Shown here: in pieces, positions 8,982 to 18,291 of the stretch
How positions within the stretch are numbered: the first letter of the stretch is position 1
Layout of the letters: the number at the start of each line of letters is the position of its first letter
DNA from: Lactococcus hircilactis
GTDB lineage: Bacteria; Bacillota; Bacilli; Lactobacillales; Streptococcaceae
Assembly: GCF_009601015.1 (NCBI RefSeq)
Contig: NZ_WITJ01000005.1
Span: 62,001-126,000 of the forward strand
Length of the DNA: 64,000 nt
Direction of reading: 5' to 3'
The notes under the pieces: generated by a model
Databases searched by the model: none
Seen by the model: only the letters and a program-made list of their open reading frames with translations
What the model was told of the DNA's origin: nothing
Made by a program: the position numbers and the translations under genes

Positions 8982-10913
8982 CTAAATGGATGCTTCTTCC
9001 AATGCTTCCATGACCTCAAGCAGCTCGATTTCACGATTTTCTTTTTGGGCATTGAGTTGATCAATTTGCACTTGTAATTCGCCCAATTTCACAAAGTCTT
9101 GTAAATCTTTGTGCATTTGTGCAGTAATTATTGTGATGTTTTGATCAATATCATCTAAATCTTTTTCTAAGCGCTCCACTTCACGTTCTAATTTCCGTCG
9201 ATTTTTTTGACTCTCTTTTTGTGCTTGAAAATCAATTTGACTGCGAGATTCAGTATCCTCAGTGATTTCGTCAGCACTGACAGCAAGCTGTTGCGCCTTT
9301 TTTTCGAGATAATAATCATAATTTCCCAAAAAAACTTGACTCCCCTCACGTGACAACTCGATTACTTTTGTCGCGACACGATTGATAAAATATCGGTCAT
9401 GACTGACAAAAAACAAAGTGCCGTCAAATTCAGTCAAACTCTTCTCAAGCGCTTCACGACTGTCAATGTCTAAGTGGTTTGTCGGCTCATCAAGCATCAA
9501 AAAATTATCGTGATCCATTGCTAATTTTGCAAGTAAAAGGCGCGCTTTTTCTCCACCAGAAAGCATTGCAACAGCTTTTTTTACATCTTCACCACTGAAC
9601 AAAAATGCACCCAGCATCGTTCTAATCTCAACTTCTGGTAACAACGGATGATCATTCCACAGCTCTTCAAGCACCGTATTAGATGGTGTCAAACGTCCCT
9701 GTTCTTGATCGTAATATCCTACAGAGACATTCGCTCCAAGCTTTGCTTGCCCTTTAAGAAATGGGATTTGACCAATGATAGATTTGATTAATGTCGTTTT
9801 TCCAACACCATTTGGTCCAACAAGCGCAATCGCTTCTCCTTTTTTCTCATCAATCGAAATTGATTTTGACAAAATTACATCTGGTTCATTTTTGTCAGTA
9901 CTGACAAAACCGATTTCGGCATCTCTAACTGTCAATACAATATTCCCAGACGTTTTTTGCGCAGAAAACATGATGTGAGCTGATTTTTCACCCGCTTTTG
10001 GTGCATCCAACCGCTCCATTTTTTCCAATTTTTTCCGTCTGGATTGTGCCATTTTTGTCGTTGAAGCACGCACCAAATTTTTTGCGACATAATCCTCTAA
10101 CTTCGCAATTTCCTTTTGTTGCTTTTCAAATTCTTTTTCTTCTAATGCTTGTTTTTGCTCACGAAGCTCGATATAGCGAGAATAATTCCCCGTAAAACGT
10201 GACAGCGCCCCTCTTGAAAGCTCAAAAACTTCATTGACCACCTTATCTAAAAAATAACGATCATGACTCACAATCAATAAAGCCCCATCATAATTTTTTA
10301 AATAATTTTCTAACCACGCCAAAGTTTCAATATCCAAATGGTTCGTTGGTTCATCTAAAATCAAGAGTTGTGGTTTTTCAAGTAACATTTTTGCCAAAGC
10401 CAGTCGTGTCTTTTGACCACCAGAAAGCTCTGAAATCTGTTGTTTCCAGCTCTCCTCATGAAAATGAAATCCATTTAAAACCGCCTTCATTTCCGCCTCA
10501 TAAGTAAATCCAGATTGATGACGAAACTGCTCTGATAAGTCGTCATAACGCGTCATTAACGTTTGCAAATCAGCACCTGAAAGTGTTGACATTTCTACTT
10601 CTATCTGACGCAATTCCTGCTCTAAAGCACGCAATTCCTCAAACACACTCAACATTTCTTCATAAATCGTGCGCTTAGAATTTAAACCTTGATCTTGCGC
10701 CAAATAATTCATTGACAGATCCTTTACCTTAGAAACCACTCCACGACTTGAATCTTCAACCCCTGCAATAATTTTTAAGAGCGTTGATTTTCCCGCTCCA
10801 TTTCTTCCGACCAAAGCGACACGTGAGTGCTCCTGTAAACTAAAATTGATTCCTTCAAATAAGACATCCGCTCCAAATGTGCGCGCAATGTCACTGCCCT
10901 GCATTAATATCAT
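8982..10913 (-). CDS. ABC-F family ATPase (YdiF/Uup-like)
   Basis: The 643-residue protein has two ABC domains without membrane segments. Domain 1: Walker A GRNGAGKST, signature LSGGQKTRLA, Walker B LLILDEPTNHLD. Domain 2: GPNGVGKTT, LSGGEKARLL, LMLDEPTNHLD. An ABC-F linker rich in E/K lies between them and a C-terminal coiled coil follows (about 555-640). ABC-F proteins bind the ribosomal E site to rescue or regulate translation, and some give antibiotic resistance; no resistance-specific feature is seen. Palindrome copies at 9269 (VSAD) and 9893 (VSTD) lie in linker or extension segments, not in ATPase motifs. Confidence 0.9.
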   Translation of the reverse strand: MILMQGSDIARTFGADVLFEGINFSLQEHSRVALVGRNGAGKSTLLKIIAGVEDSSRGVVSKVKDLSMNYLAQDQGLNSKRTIYEEMLSVFEELRALEQELRQIEVEMSTLSGADLQTLMTRYDDLSEQFRHQSGFTYEAEMKAVLNGFHFHEESWKQQISELSGGQKTRLALAKMLLEKPQLLILDEPTNHLDIETLAWLENYLKNYDGALLIVSHDRYFLDKVVNEVFELSRGALSRFTGNYSRYIELREQKQALEEKEFEKQQKEIAKLEDYVAKNLVRASTTKMAQSRRKKLEKMERLDAPKAGEKSAHIMFSAQKTSGNIVLTVRDAEIGFVSTDKNEPDVILSKSISIDEKKGEAIALVGPNGVGKTTLIKSIIGQIPFLKGQAKLGANVSVGYYDQEQGRLTPSNTVLEELWNDHPLLPEVEIRTMLGAFLFSGEDVKKAVAMLSGGEKARLLLAKLAMDHDNFLMLDEPTNHLDIDSREALEKSLTEFDGTLFFVSHDRYFINRVATKVIELSREGSQVFLGNYDYYLEKKAQQLAVSADEITEDTESRSQIDFQAQKESQKNRRKLEREVERLEKDLDDIDQNITIITAQMHKDLQDFVKLGELQVQIDQLNAQKENREIELLEVMEALEEASI

Positions 10914-10997
10914 GTTACACCTTTTCTTACGTTCCTATCCATTTTATCATATTTTTACTGATTTTTTACAGAATTTCTAATTTCCAGTTTGAGTGGG

Positions 10998-11026
10998 TTG
11001 CAACTTTCACAAGTATTTGATAAAAT
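10998..11026 (+). promoter_or_regulatory. promoter of rex
   Basis: TTGCAA (10998-11003) and TAAAAT (11021-11026) are spaced 17 bases apart, about 48 bases before the GTG start. TTTCACAAG and TTATCACAAG half-sites nearby faintly resemble Rex half-operators, but no full inverted Rex box is present. Confidence 0.65.
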
Positions 11027-11073
11027 TATCACAAGGGAATAAACATCTTGACTACAAGAACAAGGAGTAAAAA

Positions 11074-11727
11074 GTGTCAGAAATAAAATTAAATAAAAAA
11101 TTACCAAAAGCGACCGCGCGTCGCTTGCCCCAATATTATCGTCTTTTCAAAAGTTTAGTGGATGAAAAAATCACACGAACCAATTCAACCATCATCTCAG
11201 AAAAAATCGGCGTGGATGCTGCAACTATCCGTCGTGATTTTTCACTTTTTGGAGAATTAGGACGCAGAGGATATGGGTATGAAACCATCGTGTTACGCGA
11301 CTTTTTCGCAGAATTGCTTGGACAAGACCAAGAAACGCACATCGCACTCATCGGAGTAGGAAATCTCGGCCGTGCCTTAATCCACTACAGCTTCCAAGAC
11401 CGCAATAAAATGCGCATCACACAAGCTTATGACATCGCAGGAAATCCAATGGTCGGCACCAAAACTGATTCTGGAATTTATGTCTATAACATTTCAGATT
11501 TGGAAAAAAATATTGCAAATTCCGACATCAAAACAGCCATCGTCTCAGTCAAAAAAGAAGATGCTCAAGAAGTCGCGGACTTGCTGGTATCCTCAGGCAT
11601 CAAAGGCATTCTAAACTTTGCACCTGTCCGCCTCCACGTCCCAGACGACGTCGTCGTTCAATCCATCGACCTTACAAAAGAACTTCAAACACTCCTTTTT
11701 TTCATGAATGGAAAAACAGAAGATTAA
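11074..11727 (+). CDS. rex: redox-sensing transcriptional repressor Rex
   Basis: The 217-residue protein has an N-terminal winged helix (LPQYYRLFKSLV, KIGVDAATIRRDFSLFGELGRRGYGY) and a Rossmann domain with ALIGVGNLGRAL binding NAD(H). Rex represses fermentation and redox genes and releases DNA when NADH rises. The start is GTG with AAGGAG nine bases upstream. It faces away from the ABC-F gene and is followed by its own terminator. A later C-terminal helix (SIDLTKELQTLLFFMN) fits domain swapping in the dimer. Confidence 0.95.
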   Translation: MSEIKLNKKLPKATARRLPQYYRLFKSLVDEKITRTNSTIISEKIGVDAATIRRDFSLFGELGRRGYGYETIVLRDFFAELLGQDQETHIALIGVGNLGRALIHYSFQDRNKMRITQAYDIAGNPMVGTKTDSGIYVYNISDLEKNIANSDIKTAIVSVKKEDAQEVADLLVSSGIKGILNFAPVRLHVPDDVVVQSIDLTKELQTLLFFMNGKTED

Positions 11728-11733
11728 TAAAAT

Positions 11734-11761
11734 TAAAAATGGCTTAACAGAGCCGTTTTTT
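11734..11761 (+). terminator. terminator of rex
   Basis: AAAATGGCT / AGCCGTTTT hairpin with a TAACAG loop followed by a T run, a few bases after the rex stop. Confidence 0.75.
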
Positions 11762-12671
11762 ATATTTTAAAAACAACTAAAATACATAGAAATAAAAAAC
11801 TCATACAACAAAGTTACAACATATTTATCATTTTCTGGTTGTGTTGTTGTAAATTTACAACACAAAAAGCACCCAACTTTGAGCGCTTCTTTTTTTATAT
11901 TACAAAAGTATTTTAACATTTTTATAAACCGCTGTCAACAAAAATATCCAAGCCCAATGCTTGAATATAGAAATGTGTTACAACCTTATAATATTAGGAG
12001 ATTATTTGGTATAACCTAAGGATACTCTTTTCTTTATTCCAACGCAATAACAAATCATAACAACAGATCAGTCTCTTCTCAAAAACATTATTTTGACAAA
12101 TTTGGACCCAATCTCGTCGCTTTCATCTACCAAATTCCCGAATTAAAACACACCCCAGTTCTTTTTTTCATATAAAAAGCCATCCAAAAATGGACGGCCA
12201 AAAGGGAATTTGCTTTTAAAAAGCTAACTATATTATACCATGATTTGAATTTATTGCAAGCGTTATCAAGAATGGCTTTTTCATTTATCAAAAAAATGTC
12301 TCTCCATCCTTAATCTAATGCGAAATTCATTATTCCTTAAATTCATAAATGAAATATAAATAATTTTTAACAGCTTGATAATAATTTCAATTAGAATTTT
12401 GATGCACTCCTCCAAAGTTGGTATTTAATGCAGTGCTTCCCATAAATTTGACTAAATATCCAAAATATGGGAAATTTATTATGGTTTAATATTCATAAGA
12501 ATTAAAATACCAATTGATTCAAGATGATAAAAATATAAATAATTAGCACAGAATTACGACTTAAAAACAAAATCAATTGTTCTTCAATCGGACTGATCTT
12601 CATTTTATGTTCTTTTCTGCATTATTATTTTAATTTTTTTCAAAATCTGGTGTGATATTTGATAAAAAGAC
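11762..12671. other. gene-poor intergenic stretch
   Basis: No convincing reading frame was found. The stretch holds a perfect 18-base palindrome at 11845-11862, a hairpin GGCCGTCC/ GGATGGC-type near 12176-12200, and a near-perfect cre-like box TGCAAGCGTTATCA at 12255-12268 (one mismatch to TGWAANCGNTNWCA). It is AT-rich and looks like degraded or regulatory DNA preceding the CHAP gene. Confidence 0.5.
11845..11862. promoter_or_regulatory. orphan 18-base palindrome, operator-like
   Basis: TGTTGTAAATTTACAACA is perfectly self-complementary. Related GTTACAAC words occur at about 11811 and 11986. It resembles a repressor operator, but no gene start lies immediately next to it. Confidence 0.4.
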
Positions 12672-12700
12672 TTGATAAATTCTTAAAATAGGTTTAAAAT
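12672..12700 (+). promoter_or_regulatory. promoter of the CHAP hydrolase gene
   Basis: TTGATA (12672-12677) and TAAAAT (12695-12700) with 17-base spacing. An imperfect palindrome GTAGTATATGTACTAC follows at about 12716-12731, in a position where a repressor could block the promoter. Confidence 0.55.
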
Positions 12701-12763
12701 AGTAAATAACAGACGTAGTATATGTACTACCCGTAAAAATGATTAGAATTGAAGGATAACAAT

Positions 12764-13849
12764 TTGAAGATTAAACAAAAAATATTCACGGTTTCTGGGC
12801 AAATTTTACTAAGTGGTGTCACATTGGGCACTTTATCTGTCGTCCCTCAACTCATTGCTCACGCAGATACTCCTGTTTCAACAGATCAAAAAGTTTCCGT
12901 CTATCGACTTTATCAGCCTCAATCTAAAGTTCATTTTTATACAACTGATGTCAACTATTACAATAATAAGGTCATTTCTGATCCATCCTGGGTTAAAGAA
13001 GGCGTAGCTTTTGAAGAGCCAGAAAAAAGCGACTTTCCTGTTTTTCGGTTGTATAATACAAAGACAGGCGAATATTATTTTACAGCAAACAATGATGAGG
13101 CCAATAAATTAATTACAGCATCTGCTAATTTAGGTTGGCAAAATGATACTAGCTTAGTACAATATCAGCACGATACAACTTCCAAAACCATCGCTTTTTA
13201 TTCCGCAGCTCCAGATCAATCCAATATTCCAGTTTTCAGCCTTTATAATGCACAAGCAGGTCTAGGTGAACATTTCTATACTGCAAGCCAAGATGAAGCA
13301 ACGACAGCTGAAAATGATTGGAATTGGACCAAATTTGATGATTTCAATAATCAACAAGGTGTAGCTTGGTATGCGTTAAGTCAAGAAAATAACACTCCTG
13401 AACAGTCCACTACAACAAATACAAATAGTACTCCCGCAAGCAATTATCCTATTCCTGGTATTCCAAGCGGGTGGCAAATTTCTAAACCCATTAACACTTC
13501 TCATTATTCTTCCGCAACTTACAATTTTCGTCAATGCACCTGGTTTGCGTGGAATCGTGCCAAAGAATTTGGAATTAATTTTAGTCCTTATATGGGAAAT
13601 GGTCAGGATTGGCAAAGTGATGCTGGCTACCGTGTTACTTCAACTCCCGTACTGCACAGTGTTGTAAGCTTTAAAGGCGGGCAATTTAGCTTCAATAGAC
13701 AATACGGTCACGTCGCTTTTGTTGAAGCGATACATCCTGATGGCTCAATTCTTGTCTCCGAATCTGGTCTTGGCTATTCTAGTTTATATGTCTATCAAAT
13801 CTTTACCGCCCAAGAAGCTAGTCAGTTACACTTTGTGATTGGTCAATAA
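12764..13849 (+). CDS. secreted CHAP-domain peptidoglycan hydrolase with DUF5648 repeats
   Basis: From the TTG at 12764 (AAGGA lies 7 bases upstream; an upstream TTG at 12749 is less well placed) the protein has 361 residues. A signal peptide ends near IAHADT. Next come tandem DUF5648-type repeats (VYRLYQPQSKVHFYTT, VFRLYNTKTGEYYFTA, VFSLYNAQAG...EHFYTA), which are likely cell-surface binding modules, and a Ser/Thr-rich linker. The C-terminal CHAP domain has the catalytic Cys in FRQCTWFAWNRA and the His in YGHVAFVEAI. CHAP enzymes cut peptidoglycan as amidases or endopeptidases. It is isolated between two gene-poor stretches. Role in lysis, daughter-cell separation or competition is open. Confidence 0.85.
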   Translation: MKIKQKIFTVSGQILLSGVTLGTLSVVPQLIAHADTPVSTDQKVSVYRLYQPQSKVHFYTTDVNYYNNKVISDPSWVKEGVAFEEPEKSDFPVFRLYNTKTGEYYFTANNDEANKLITASANLGWQNDTSLVQYQHDTTSKTIAFYSAAPDQSNIPVFSLYNAQAGLGEHFYTASQDEATTAENDWNWTKFDDFNNQQGVAWYALSQENNTPEQSTTTNTNSTPASNYPIPGIPSGWQISKPINTSHYSSATYNFRQCTWFAWNRAKEFGINFSPYMGNGQDWQSDAGYRVTSTPVLHSVVSFKGGQFSFNRQYGHVAFVEAIHPDGSILVSESGLGYSSLYVYQIFTAQEASQLHFVIGQ

Positions 13850-14206
13850 AAAATTTCTACAGTGGAGCTTGAAAAAACAACACTGCCCTACAGAAGTGAG
13901 AAAGGTAATCCTTCAGCAATGCTTTAGGAATGAATTGGGAAAAAATAACCACACTTGCATTGAATTCTAGCTTTTCCATCGTGTAAAATATAACCGAAAA
14001 TAATTGTAATGGCTTTGTTTCTTGCCTTATTTATATCCAGCCAGTAGGAAAACATTTCGGATTTTATAGTGGGATGAAAGCTTTCAAGCAGGAACTATCC
14101 TGTATTTCTATAATATTAACTAATTGTTTCCTCATTATATGAGTCTGAATACTGAGTCCATCAACTCTTCGACACTATTCCCACAAAAGTATGTTAAACG
14201 AAATAC

Positions 14207-14235
14207 AAAAAAGTGAACTTTGGTTCACTTTTTTT
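14207..14235. terminator. bidirectional hairpin terminator
   Basis: AAAAAAGTGAAC / GTTCACTTTTTT hairpin with short loop, A and T runs on both sides; likely ends rightward transcripts from the CHAP gene. Confidence 0.7.
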
Positions 14236-14440
14236 GCCTTAGAAAGAATCAGTTGAAGCACAATTCTCATCCTAAGATGGTAAAAACGTGTAATACGAGT
14301 AAATGAAAAATCGCACAATAAGGAAATTTTAAGACTGGAAATACTATGTTTCTTTAGTGTTTGAAACCGAAGAGTAAATTTTCATTCATAAAAAATGATG
14401 TGACTTCATTTTAACAGAAAACAGGAAATTTTTATGATAT

Positions 14441-14470
14441 AAAAAAGTGGTAGAGATCCCTCTACCACCA
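14441..14470 (-). terminator. terminator of the surface-protein gene
   Basis: GTGGTAGAG / CTCTACCAC with a 4-base loop, followed on the minus strand by a T6 run. It is about 130 bases past the stop at 14600. Confidence 0.7.
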
Positions 14471-14599
14471 TAGATTATATAAAAACAAACTTTATAACTT
14501 GATTTTATAAAACTAAAAATTTTATTTCATTATAAAATGAAAATTAAAAAGGAATAAACAAACAGACACACGCTCTTGATTTTACTTTGACACATTCTT

Positions 14600-16726
14600 T
14601 CAGCGTTTCTTACGATCTTTACGTTTAAATCCAGAATAGAGAAAAGTAAATGTTGTCAAACCAACTAGTGCTATTCCAATTTCTGAAACCTGCACTTGAT
14701 CCTGACTTCCCATTTTTGGAAGTGAAGAATTAGATAAAATATTAATCTCTCTCGTCGACGTTAAGGTCTGAGGGCTTCCTGCCGTTACCGTTGGGGATTT
14801 CGCTGTCCAAACCGCATAAAGCGTCGTGTTCGAACTCAAGCCGGTCACACTTGCTCCGTCAGCGTAAACGATGCTACCAGTTGTACTGGTTGCCCATCCT
14901 GAAAAGCTATAACCACTCCGGGTAAAGCTGTTCTTGGGCAAGCTAACCGCACCTGTCGTGTCTGTCGTAACGCTCGACATTGTGCCTGTGCCACCGTTAT
15001 TGTTAAACGTCACGCTGTATGTTGATTGTGTTGCATTTGCTGTATAAAGAAATTGCAAACTTGGTGTTGGGGTTGATTGTGGGAGACTTCCTAGTACAAA
15101 ATAAAATCCATTATTTCCATCGCTATTTATTGCTGAAACTGTCCCATTATAGTTGACATTTCCAGTAAAGGTATAACCTGCGATTGTTGGGGCATCGCTG
15201 GTATGAACTAGTATGCCTGGAAGGCTACCTGTATTTCCTCCGTAAACGGGTAAACCTGTGGCTTTACTTGTAATATCTACATTATTTGTGGTATCATAGG
15301 CTCCAACCTTAAACGGAACCCACTGGGCATAAAGTTTTAAATCTGTTGTGATGCCAGAAATGACGACACCTGTATTACTTGATCCAACTTGCGGAAGATA
15401 AGATGTTCCACTCCCATCAGCAGCTGTATTCCAGCCTGTAAAGACATAACCTGTTTTCGTATAGGTATTGTCATTTGTTGTAACAATCCAAGTAGGTCCA
15501 GTCCCCACGGTGATCTGTGAAGTCATCGTTCCAGTTCCACCATTAGAATCATAGCTGATAACAGGGTTATTTGCCCACTGAGCATAAAGTGTCACGGTAG
15601 AGCCAGCAGCTAAGTTTTGTAATGTCGCTTGATCTAAAGTCCCAGTACCGCTCCCATCGGCAGCTGTATTCCATCCTACAAAATGTTCATTAGCTGGTGC
15701 TGTGAAGCCAAGTCCATTTGTTCCAGTCCCATAAGAAGGAAGTGTCAAATCTCCATTCGCATCCGTCGAAAGTGAGCTTGCTGTCCCACCTCCACCATTG
15801 GGATTAAAATTCACAGTAGCTGAGGTTGTCGGTGCAACAATATTGACATAAACCGTTCCCAAATCCGCCGCTGAGGAGCCATTGCCATCTTTTCCTTTTA
15901 CTTTAATCGCATGCATCCCTGCTGCCGAGGGACTCGAAGTGGCAGTAAAAGGAGTAACAGGACTAGAAACAACTTTATTTGTTGCAAAAAGACTGTTAAT
16001 ATAGGTATCACCCTCCAGGTAAATACCATAAGACGCATTACCCACATTCCCTATACCACTCATTGCATATTGAAATAGATAAAATCCCTTTGCAGCATTA
16101 GCAGCTGTGACAGGATAAGAAGCATTAGCACCGCGAGACACTCCAGCAACAGTTCCCACTTGCTGACCTGCTGGATAGGTTCCGGTGAGATCTGTAATAG
16201 TTTGAATGAAAGTAGCAATATCAAAAGAATCGCCAACGTTAATCGTCAGTGCTGTTGATGGAGTTGAGTAGTTGAGGACAGTGGTTATTGGCGTTGTAGC
16301 ATCAGTAGCTACAGGAGTAACAGCCGCGGCCAAGGGTTTTACAGATGTCGATGCAGAGGATACAGGAGTAGCGCGAGTTGTTGCGTCTGGTGTAGTGGAT
16401 GATGTTACTTCTGAAGAAGATGATGAACTCGGTAGTATTTCTGTGTTTGATGCTTTGTCTGATGAAGTGGTGGAAGCAGGTATTGTTGTAGCAGGTGCAG
16501 AGGATTGATTAGAAGGTGCTTCTTGAGTGGTTTGAGCATCTGTTGCTCCATCTGCAAAAACGGCCTGAGTGCTTGTCACCCCGCTAAACAGAAGCGTCGT
16601 CAATAGAGAAGCACCATAAAACCAACTCTTCCCTGATTTCCATGTTCTAAAATGTGTAGGGGTTTTATCACTAAAATCCCCCCATTTTTTTATGCTTTTT
16701 TTTACTCGCTTTTTTTCATTATCCAT
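14600..16726 (-). CDS. large cell-wall-anchored surface protein with InlB-type repeats
   Basis: The start at 16726 (MDNEKKRVKK) is chosen because AAGGAAAAATT precedes it; 708 residues. The N-terminus has a KxYKxGKxW-like signal peptide (FRTWKSGKSWFYGASLL), then a Ser/Thr/Ala/Pro-rich stalk (to about residue 165). The body contains at least three Listeria-Bacteroides (InlB B) repeats of the form GYxFxGWxT...LYAQW. The C-terminus has LPKMG, a hydrophobic segment and a basic tail RKDRKKR, the layout of a sortase substrate although the fourth residue is Met rather than Thr. It is probably an adhesin. It is the last gene of the actin-like cluster and lies just downstream of a bitopic protein gene. 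Confidence 0.85.
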   Translation of the reverse strand: MDNEKKRVKKSIKKWGDFSDKTPTHFRTWKSGKSWFYGASLLTTLLFSGVTSTQAVFADGATDAQTTQEAPSNQSSAPATTIPASTTSSDKASNTEILPSSSSSSEVTSSTTPDATTRATPVSSASTSVKPLAAAVTPVATDATTPITTVLNYSTPSTALTINVGDSFDIATFIQTITDLTGTYPAGQQVGTVAGVSRGANASYPVTAANAAKGFYLFQYAMSGIGNVGNASYGIYLEGDTYINSLFATNKVVSSPVTPFTATSSPSAAGMHAIKVKGKDGNGSSAADLGTVYVNIVAPTTSATVNFNPNGGGGTASSLSTDANGDLTLPSYGTGTNGLGFTAPANEHFVGWNTAADGSGTGTLDQATLQNLAAGSTVTLYAQWANNPVISYDSNGGTGTMTSQITVGTGPTWIVTTNDNTYTKTGYVFTGWNTAADGSGTSYLPQVGSSNTGVVISGITTDLKLYAQWVPFKVGAYDTTNNVDITSKATGLPVYGGNTGSLPGILVHTSDAPTIAGYTFTGNVNYNGTVSAINSDGNNGFYFVLGSLPQSTPTPSLQFLYTANATQSTYSVTFNNNGGTGTMSSVTTDTTGAVSLPKNSFTRSGYSFSGWATSTTGSIVYADGASVTGLSSNTTLYAVWTAKSPTVTAGSPQTLTSTREINILSNSSLPKMGSQDQVQVSEIGIALVGLTTFTFLYSGFKRKDRKKR

Positions 16727-16806
16727 AATTTTTCCTTTTTTAAAATCTGACATTGATTATTTTAATTTCTTAAATGTTAAACAACAAAAACTTTATCATG
16801 ATAGTA

Positions 16807-17517
16807 CTATTCTTTTAACACGAAATGGTCGTCAGTATGATTCCGTAAATAAGTATTCTGTACTTGAATATGATTTAACTGCCATCTCAATGTAACTTCA
16901 GAAAGGGAAGAAATACCGTTTAATTCTTTTAAAAATGAAGCTACATTTTTCATTAACGCTTGCTTATTCGTAATCGACAGAGTAGTAGTCAATGGGAATG
17001 TCACTTCTAAGCTTTCTGCATCAGAGAGAAAAAATGACTGTGGAAACGCGCTCCCAAAATAGTGTTTCAGTTTAAAATTCAAAAGAGAAGTTAATTTTTT
17101 TTCTGTCTTGGGTTGACTATCGACTGCTTCATTCCAAGGAAGTGAATCCATTTCTAATCCTTTTTCAGGATAGTGTGGAAGGGGTTGTTCTTTTTTTAAT
17201 TGATTCAACTGTTGTGACAATCTATTGTTATTAGAATCAATTTTATTCATCCTTTCATTGATAAGCTGAGTGTTTTGCCAAAAAATTACCCAGCCAAATG
17301 CAAACGCAAAAAACAATATAAGAAAAAAAATTTGTTGGTAATCCCGATCTTTTTGTCTTACATTTATTTGATAAAGGGCCAATTTCTTTTGAAAAACATG
17401 ATCTTCCTTAAACTTTTTCTTCAACCAAAAAAGTTGGAATTGTTTGAAAAGTCTAAGAATCATCCAAAAAAGGACAATGATAAAAAGTAAAATCTCAATA
17501 CTGAATAGAATAATCAT
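16807..17517 (-). CDS. membrane-anchored protein of unknown function in the actin-like cluster
   Basis: A 236-residue protein with AAAGGAG before its ATG. Residues 1-22 and about 63-83 (FFLILFFAFAFGWVIFW) are membrane segments. A short coiled coil follows (QLINERMNKIDSNNNRLSQQLNQL), then a folded C-terminal domain of about 110 residues with alternating strands and helices (TFPLTTTLSITNKQALMKNVASFLKEL). The family is not recognised; PilO/PilN-like organisation (TM, coiled coil, small alpha-beta domain) is a loose resemblance only. It sits 24 bases after the signal peptidase gene and is probably co-transcribed with it and the surface protein. Confidence 0.6.
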   Translation of the reverse strand: MIILFSIEILLFIIVLFWMILRLFKQFQLFWLKKKFKEDHVFQKKLALYQINVRQKDRDYQQIFFLILFFAFAFGWVIFWQNTQLINERMNKIDSNNNRLSQQLNQLKKEQPLPHYPEKGLEMDSLPWNEAVDSQPKTEKKLTSLLNFKLKHYFGSAFPQSFFLSDAESLEVTFPLTTTLSITNKQALMKNVASFLKELNGISSLSEVTLRWQLNHIQVQNTYLRNHTDDHFVLKE

Positions 17518-17541
17518 TCAACTTCTCCTTTCTTTTTATAG

Positions 17542-18033
17542 TCAACTTTTCCAAATGATTTTCCCTTCAATTTGAGTTTTCTCAATCAGCCCAAAGTCAC
17601 GACTGTCTTTTGAAATATCACTTGCATCACCAATCATTAAATAATAACCATTTGGGATTTGAGTTTTTCCCTTAAGTTCTGAGGAAAGTTGAGGCTGAAT
17701 CTCAAAAGTGACAACTGATCTAAATCGATTAGATCCTAGGCTTATCGTCAACTGATTTCCTTGCAAAATAAATGAATCTTTTGGCAAACCAATGACTCTC
17801 TTTATATAGCTTTTATGCTTCTCTTTGAATGCCACAACATCATATCGATGTACGATCTGTTGCTTTTTTAATAATACGATATCCCCATTTTTAAAAGTTG
17901 GAGTCATTGATAATCCTTGCATTCGATGAAAAGAGAACTGGGTTCCCAGAGTAAAAATGATAACTATAATCACTATCATGCAAAAAATGAGCTTACTTTT
18001 TTGATACTTTATTTTAATACCTACTACTTTCAT
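17542..18033 (-). CDS. signal peptidase I
   Basis: The ATG at 18033 follows AGAGGAG, giving 163 residues; an upstream frame to 18084 lacks a ribosome site. One N-terminal membrane anchor (FCMIVIIVIIFTLGT) precedes box B with the catalytic serine in MQGLSMTPTF, the catalytic lysine in YIKRVIGLP, and box E GDASDISKDSRDFG. The enzyme removes signal peptides outside the membrane. Its place in an accessory cluster next to a surface protein suggests a dedicated, non-housekeeping peptidase, as in pilus islands. No sortase gene lies nearby. Confidence 0.88.
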   Translation of the reverse strand: MKVVGIKIKYQKSKLIFCMIVIIVIIFTLGTQFSFHRMQGLSMTPTFKNGDIVLLKKQQIVHRYDVVAFKEKHKSYIKRVIGLPKDSFILQGNQLTISLGSNRFRSVVTFEIQPQLSSELKGKTQIPNGYYLMIGDASDISKDSRDFGLIEKTQIEGKIIWKS

Positions 18034-18070
18034 CAGTAACTCCTCTTTTGACTTATCCAGTTTAATTGAA

Positions 18071-18099
18071 AAAAGAGAAGTCAATCACACCTTCTCTTT
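18071..18099 (-). terminator. terminator after the actin-like gene
   Basis: On the minus strand AAGAGAAGG / CTTCTCTTTT hairpin followed by a T run. It separates the actin-like unit (21155 to 18292) from the signal peptidase unit, although both run in the same direction. Confidence 0.6.
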
Positions 18100-18291
18100 A
18101 AATCGTTCTTCTTTTAATTTAGTCTTAAGAAATATGCACTTCATATTGATTAAATTCACTTGAAGAAAAATGTTTCTCAAAAGTGATGGAGAGCGAAAAT
18201 ACCAAAGAAAAATATGTAATTATTTTTTTCAATTCCAAACTTTCTACTTACTTTTTAAAAACAATGAGTCATTTGATATTGAATAAAATTT

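Larger units (their letters stand above)
1276..9906. repeat. dispersed palindrome GTCAGTACTGAC, left cluster
   Basis: 14-base sites of form TGTCA-N4-TGACA start at 1276 (TTAA centre type), 1298, 2935, 4179, 4389 (GCGC), 8025, 8786, 9269 (GCAC) and 9893; degenerate copies at 2850 and 8722. Six lie in genes encoding LSVLT, LSALT, VSTD, VSAD or VIND. Copies at 8025, 8722 and 8786 are intergenic around pyrE. Confidence 0.85.
13850..14599. other. gene-poor stretch between CHAP gene and surface-protein gene
   Basis: No credible coding frame on either strand. It contains a bidirectional hairpin terminator (14207-14235) and a second terminator (14441-14470) for the leftward surface-protein gene. Confidence 0.5.

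Noticed and set aside
9395-9406. GTCATGACTGAC as another palindrome copy
   Set aside because: Its centre breaks the TGTCA-N4-TGACA symmetry; it encodes the conserved SHDRYF of ABC-F proteins and also occurs there for protein reasons.
11004-11040. Rex autoregulatory box upstream of rex
   Set aside because: Only half-sites (TTCACAA, TCACAA) in the same orientation; no inverted TTGTGAA-N4-TTCACAA found.
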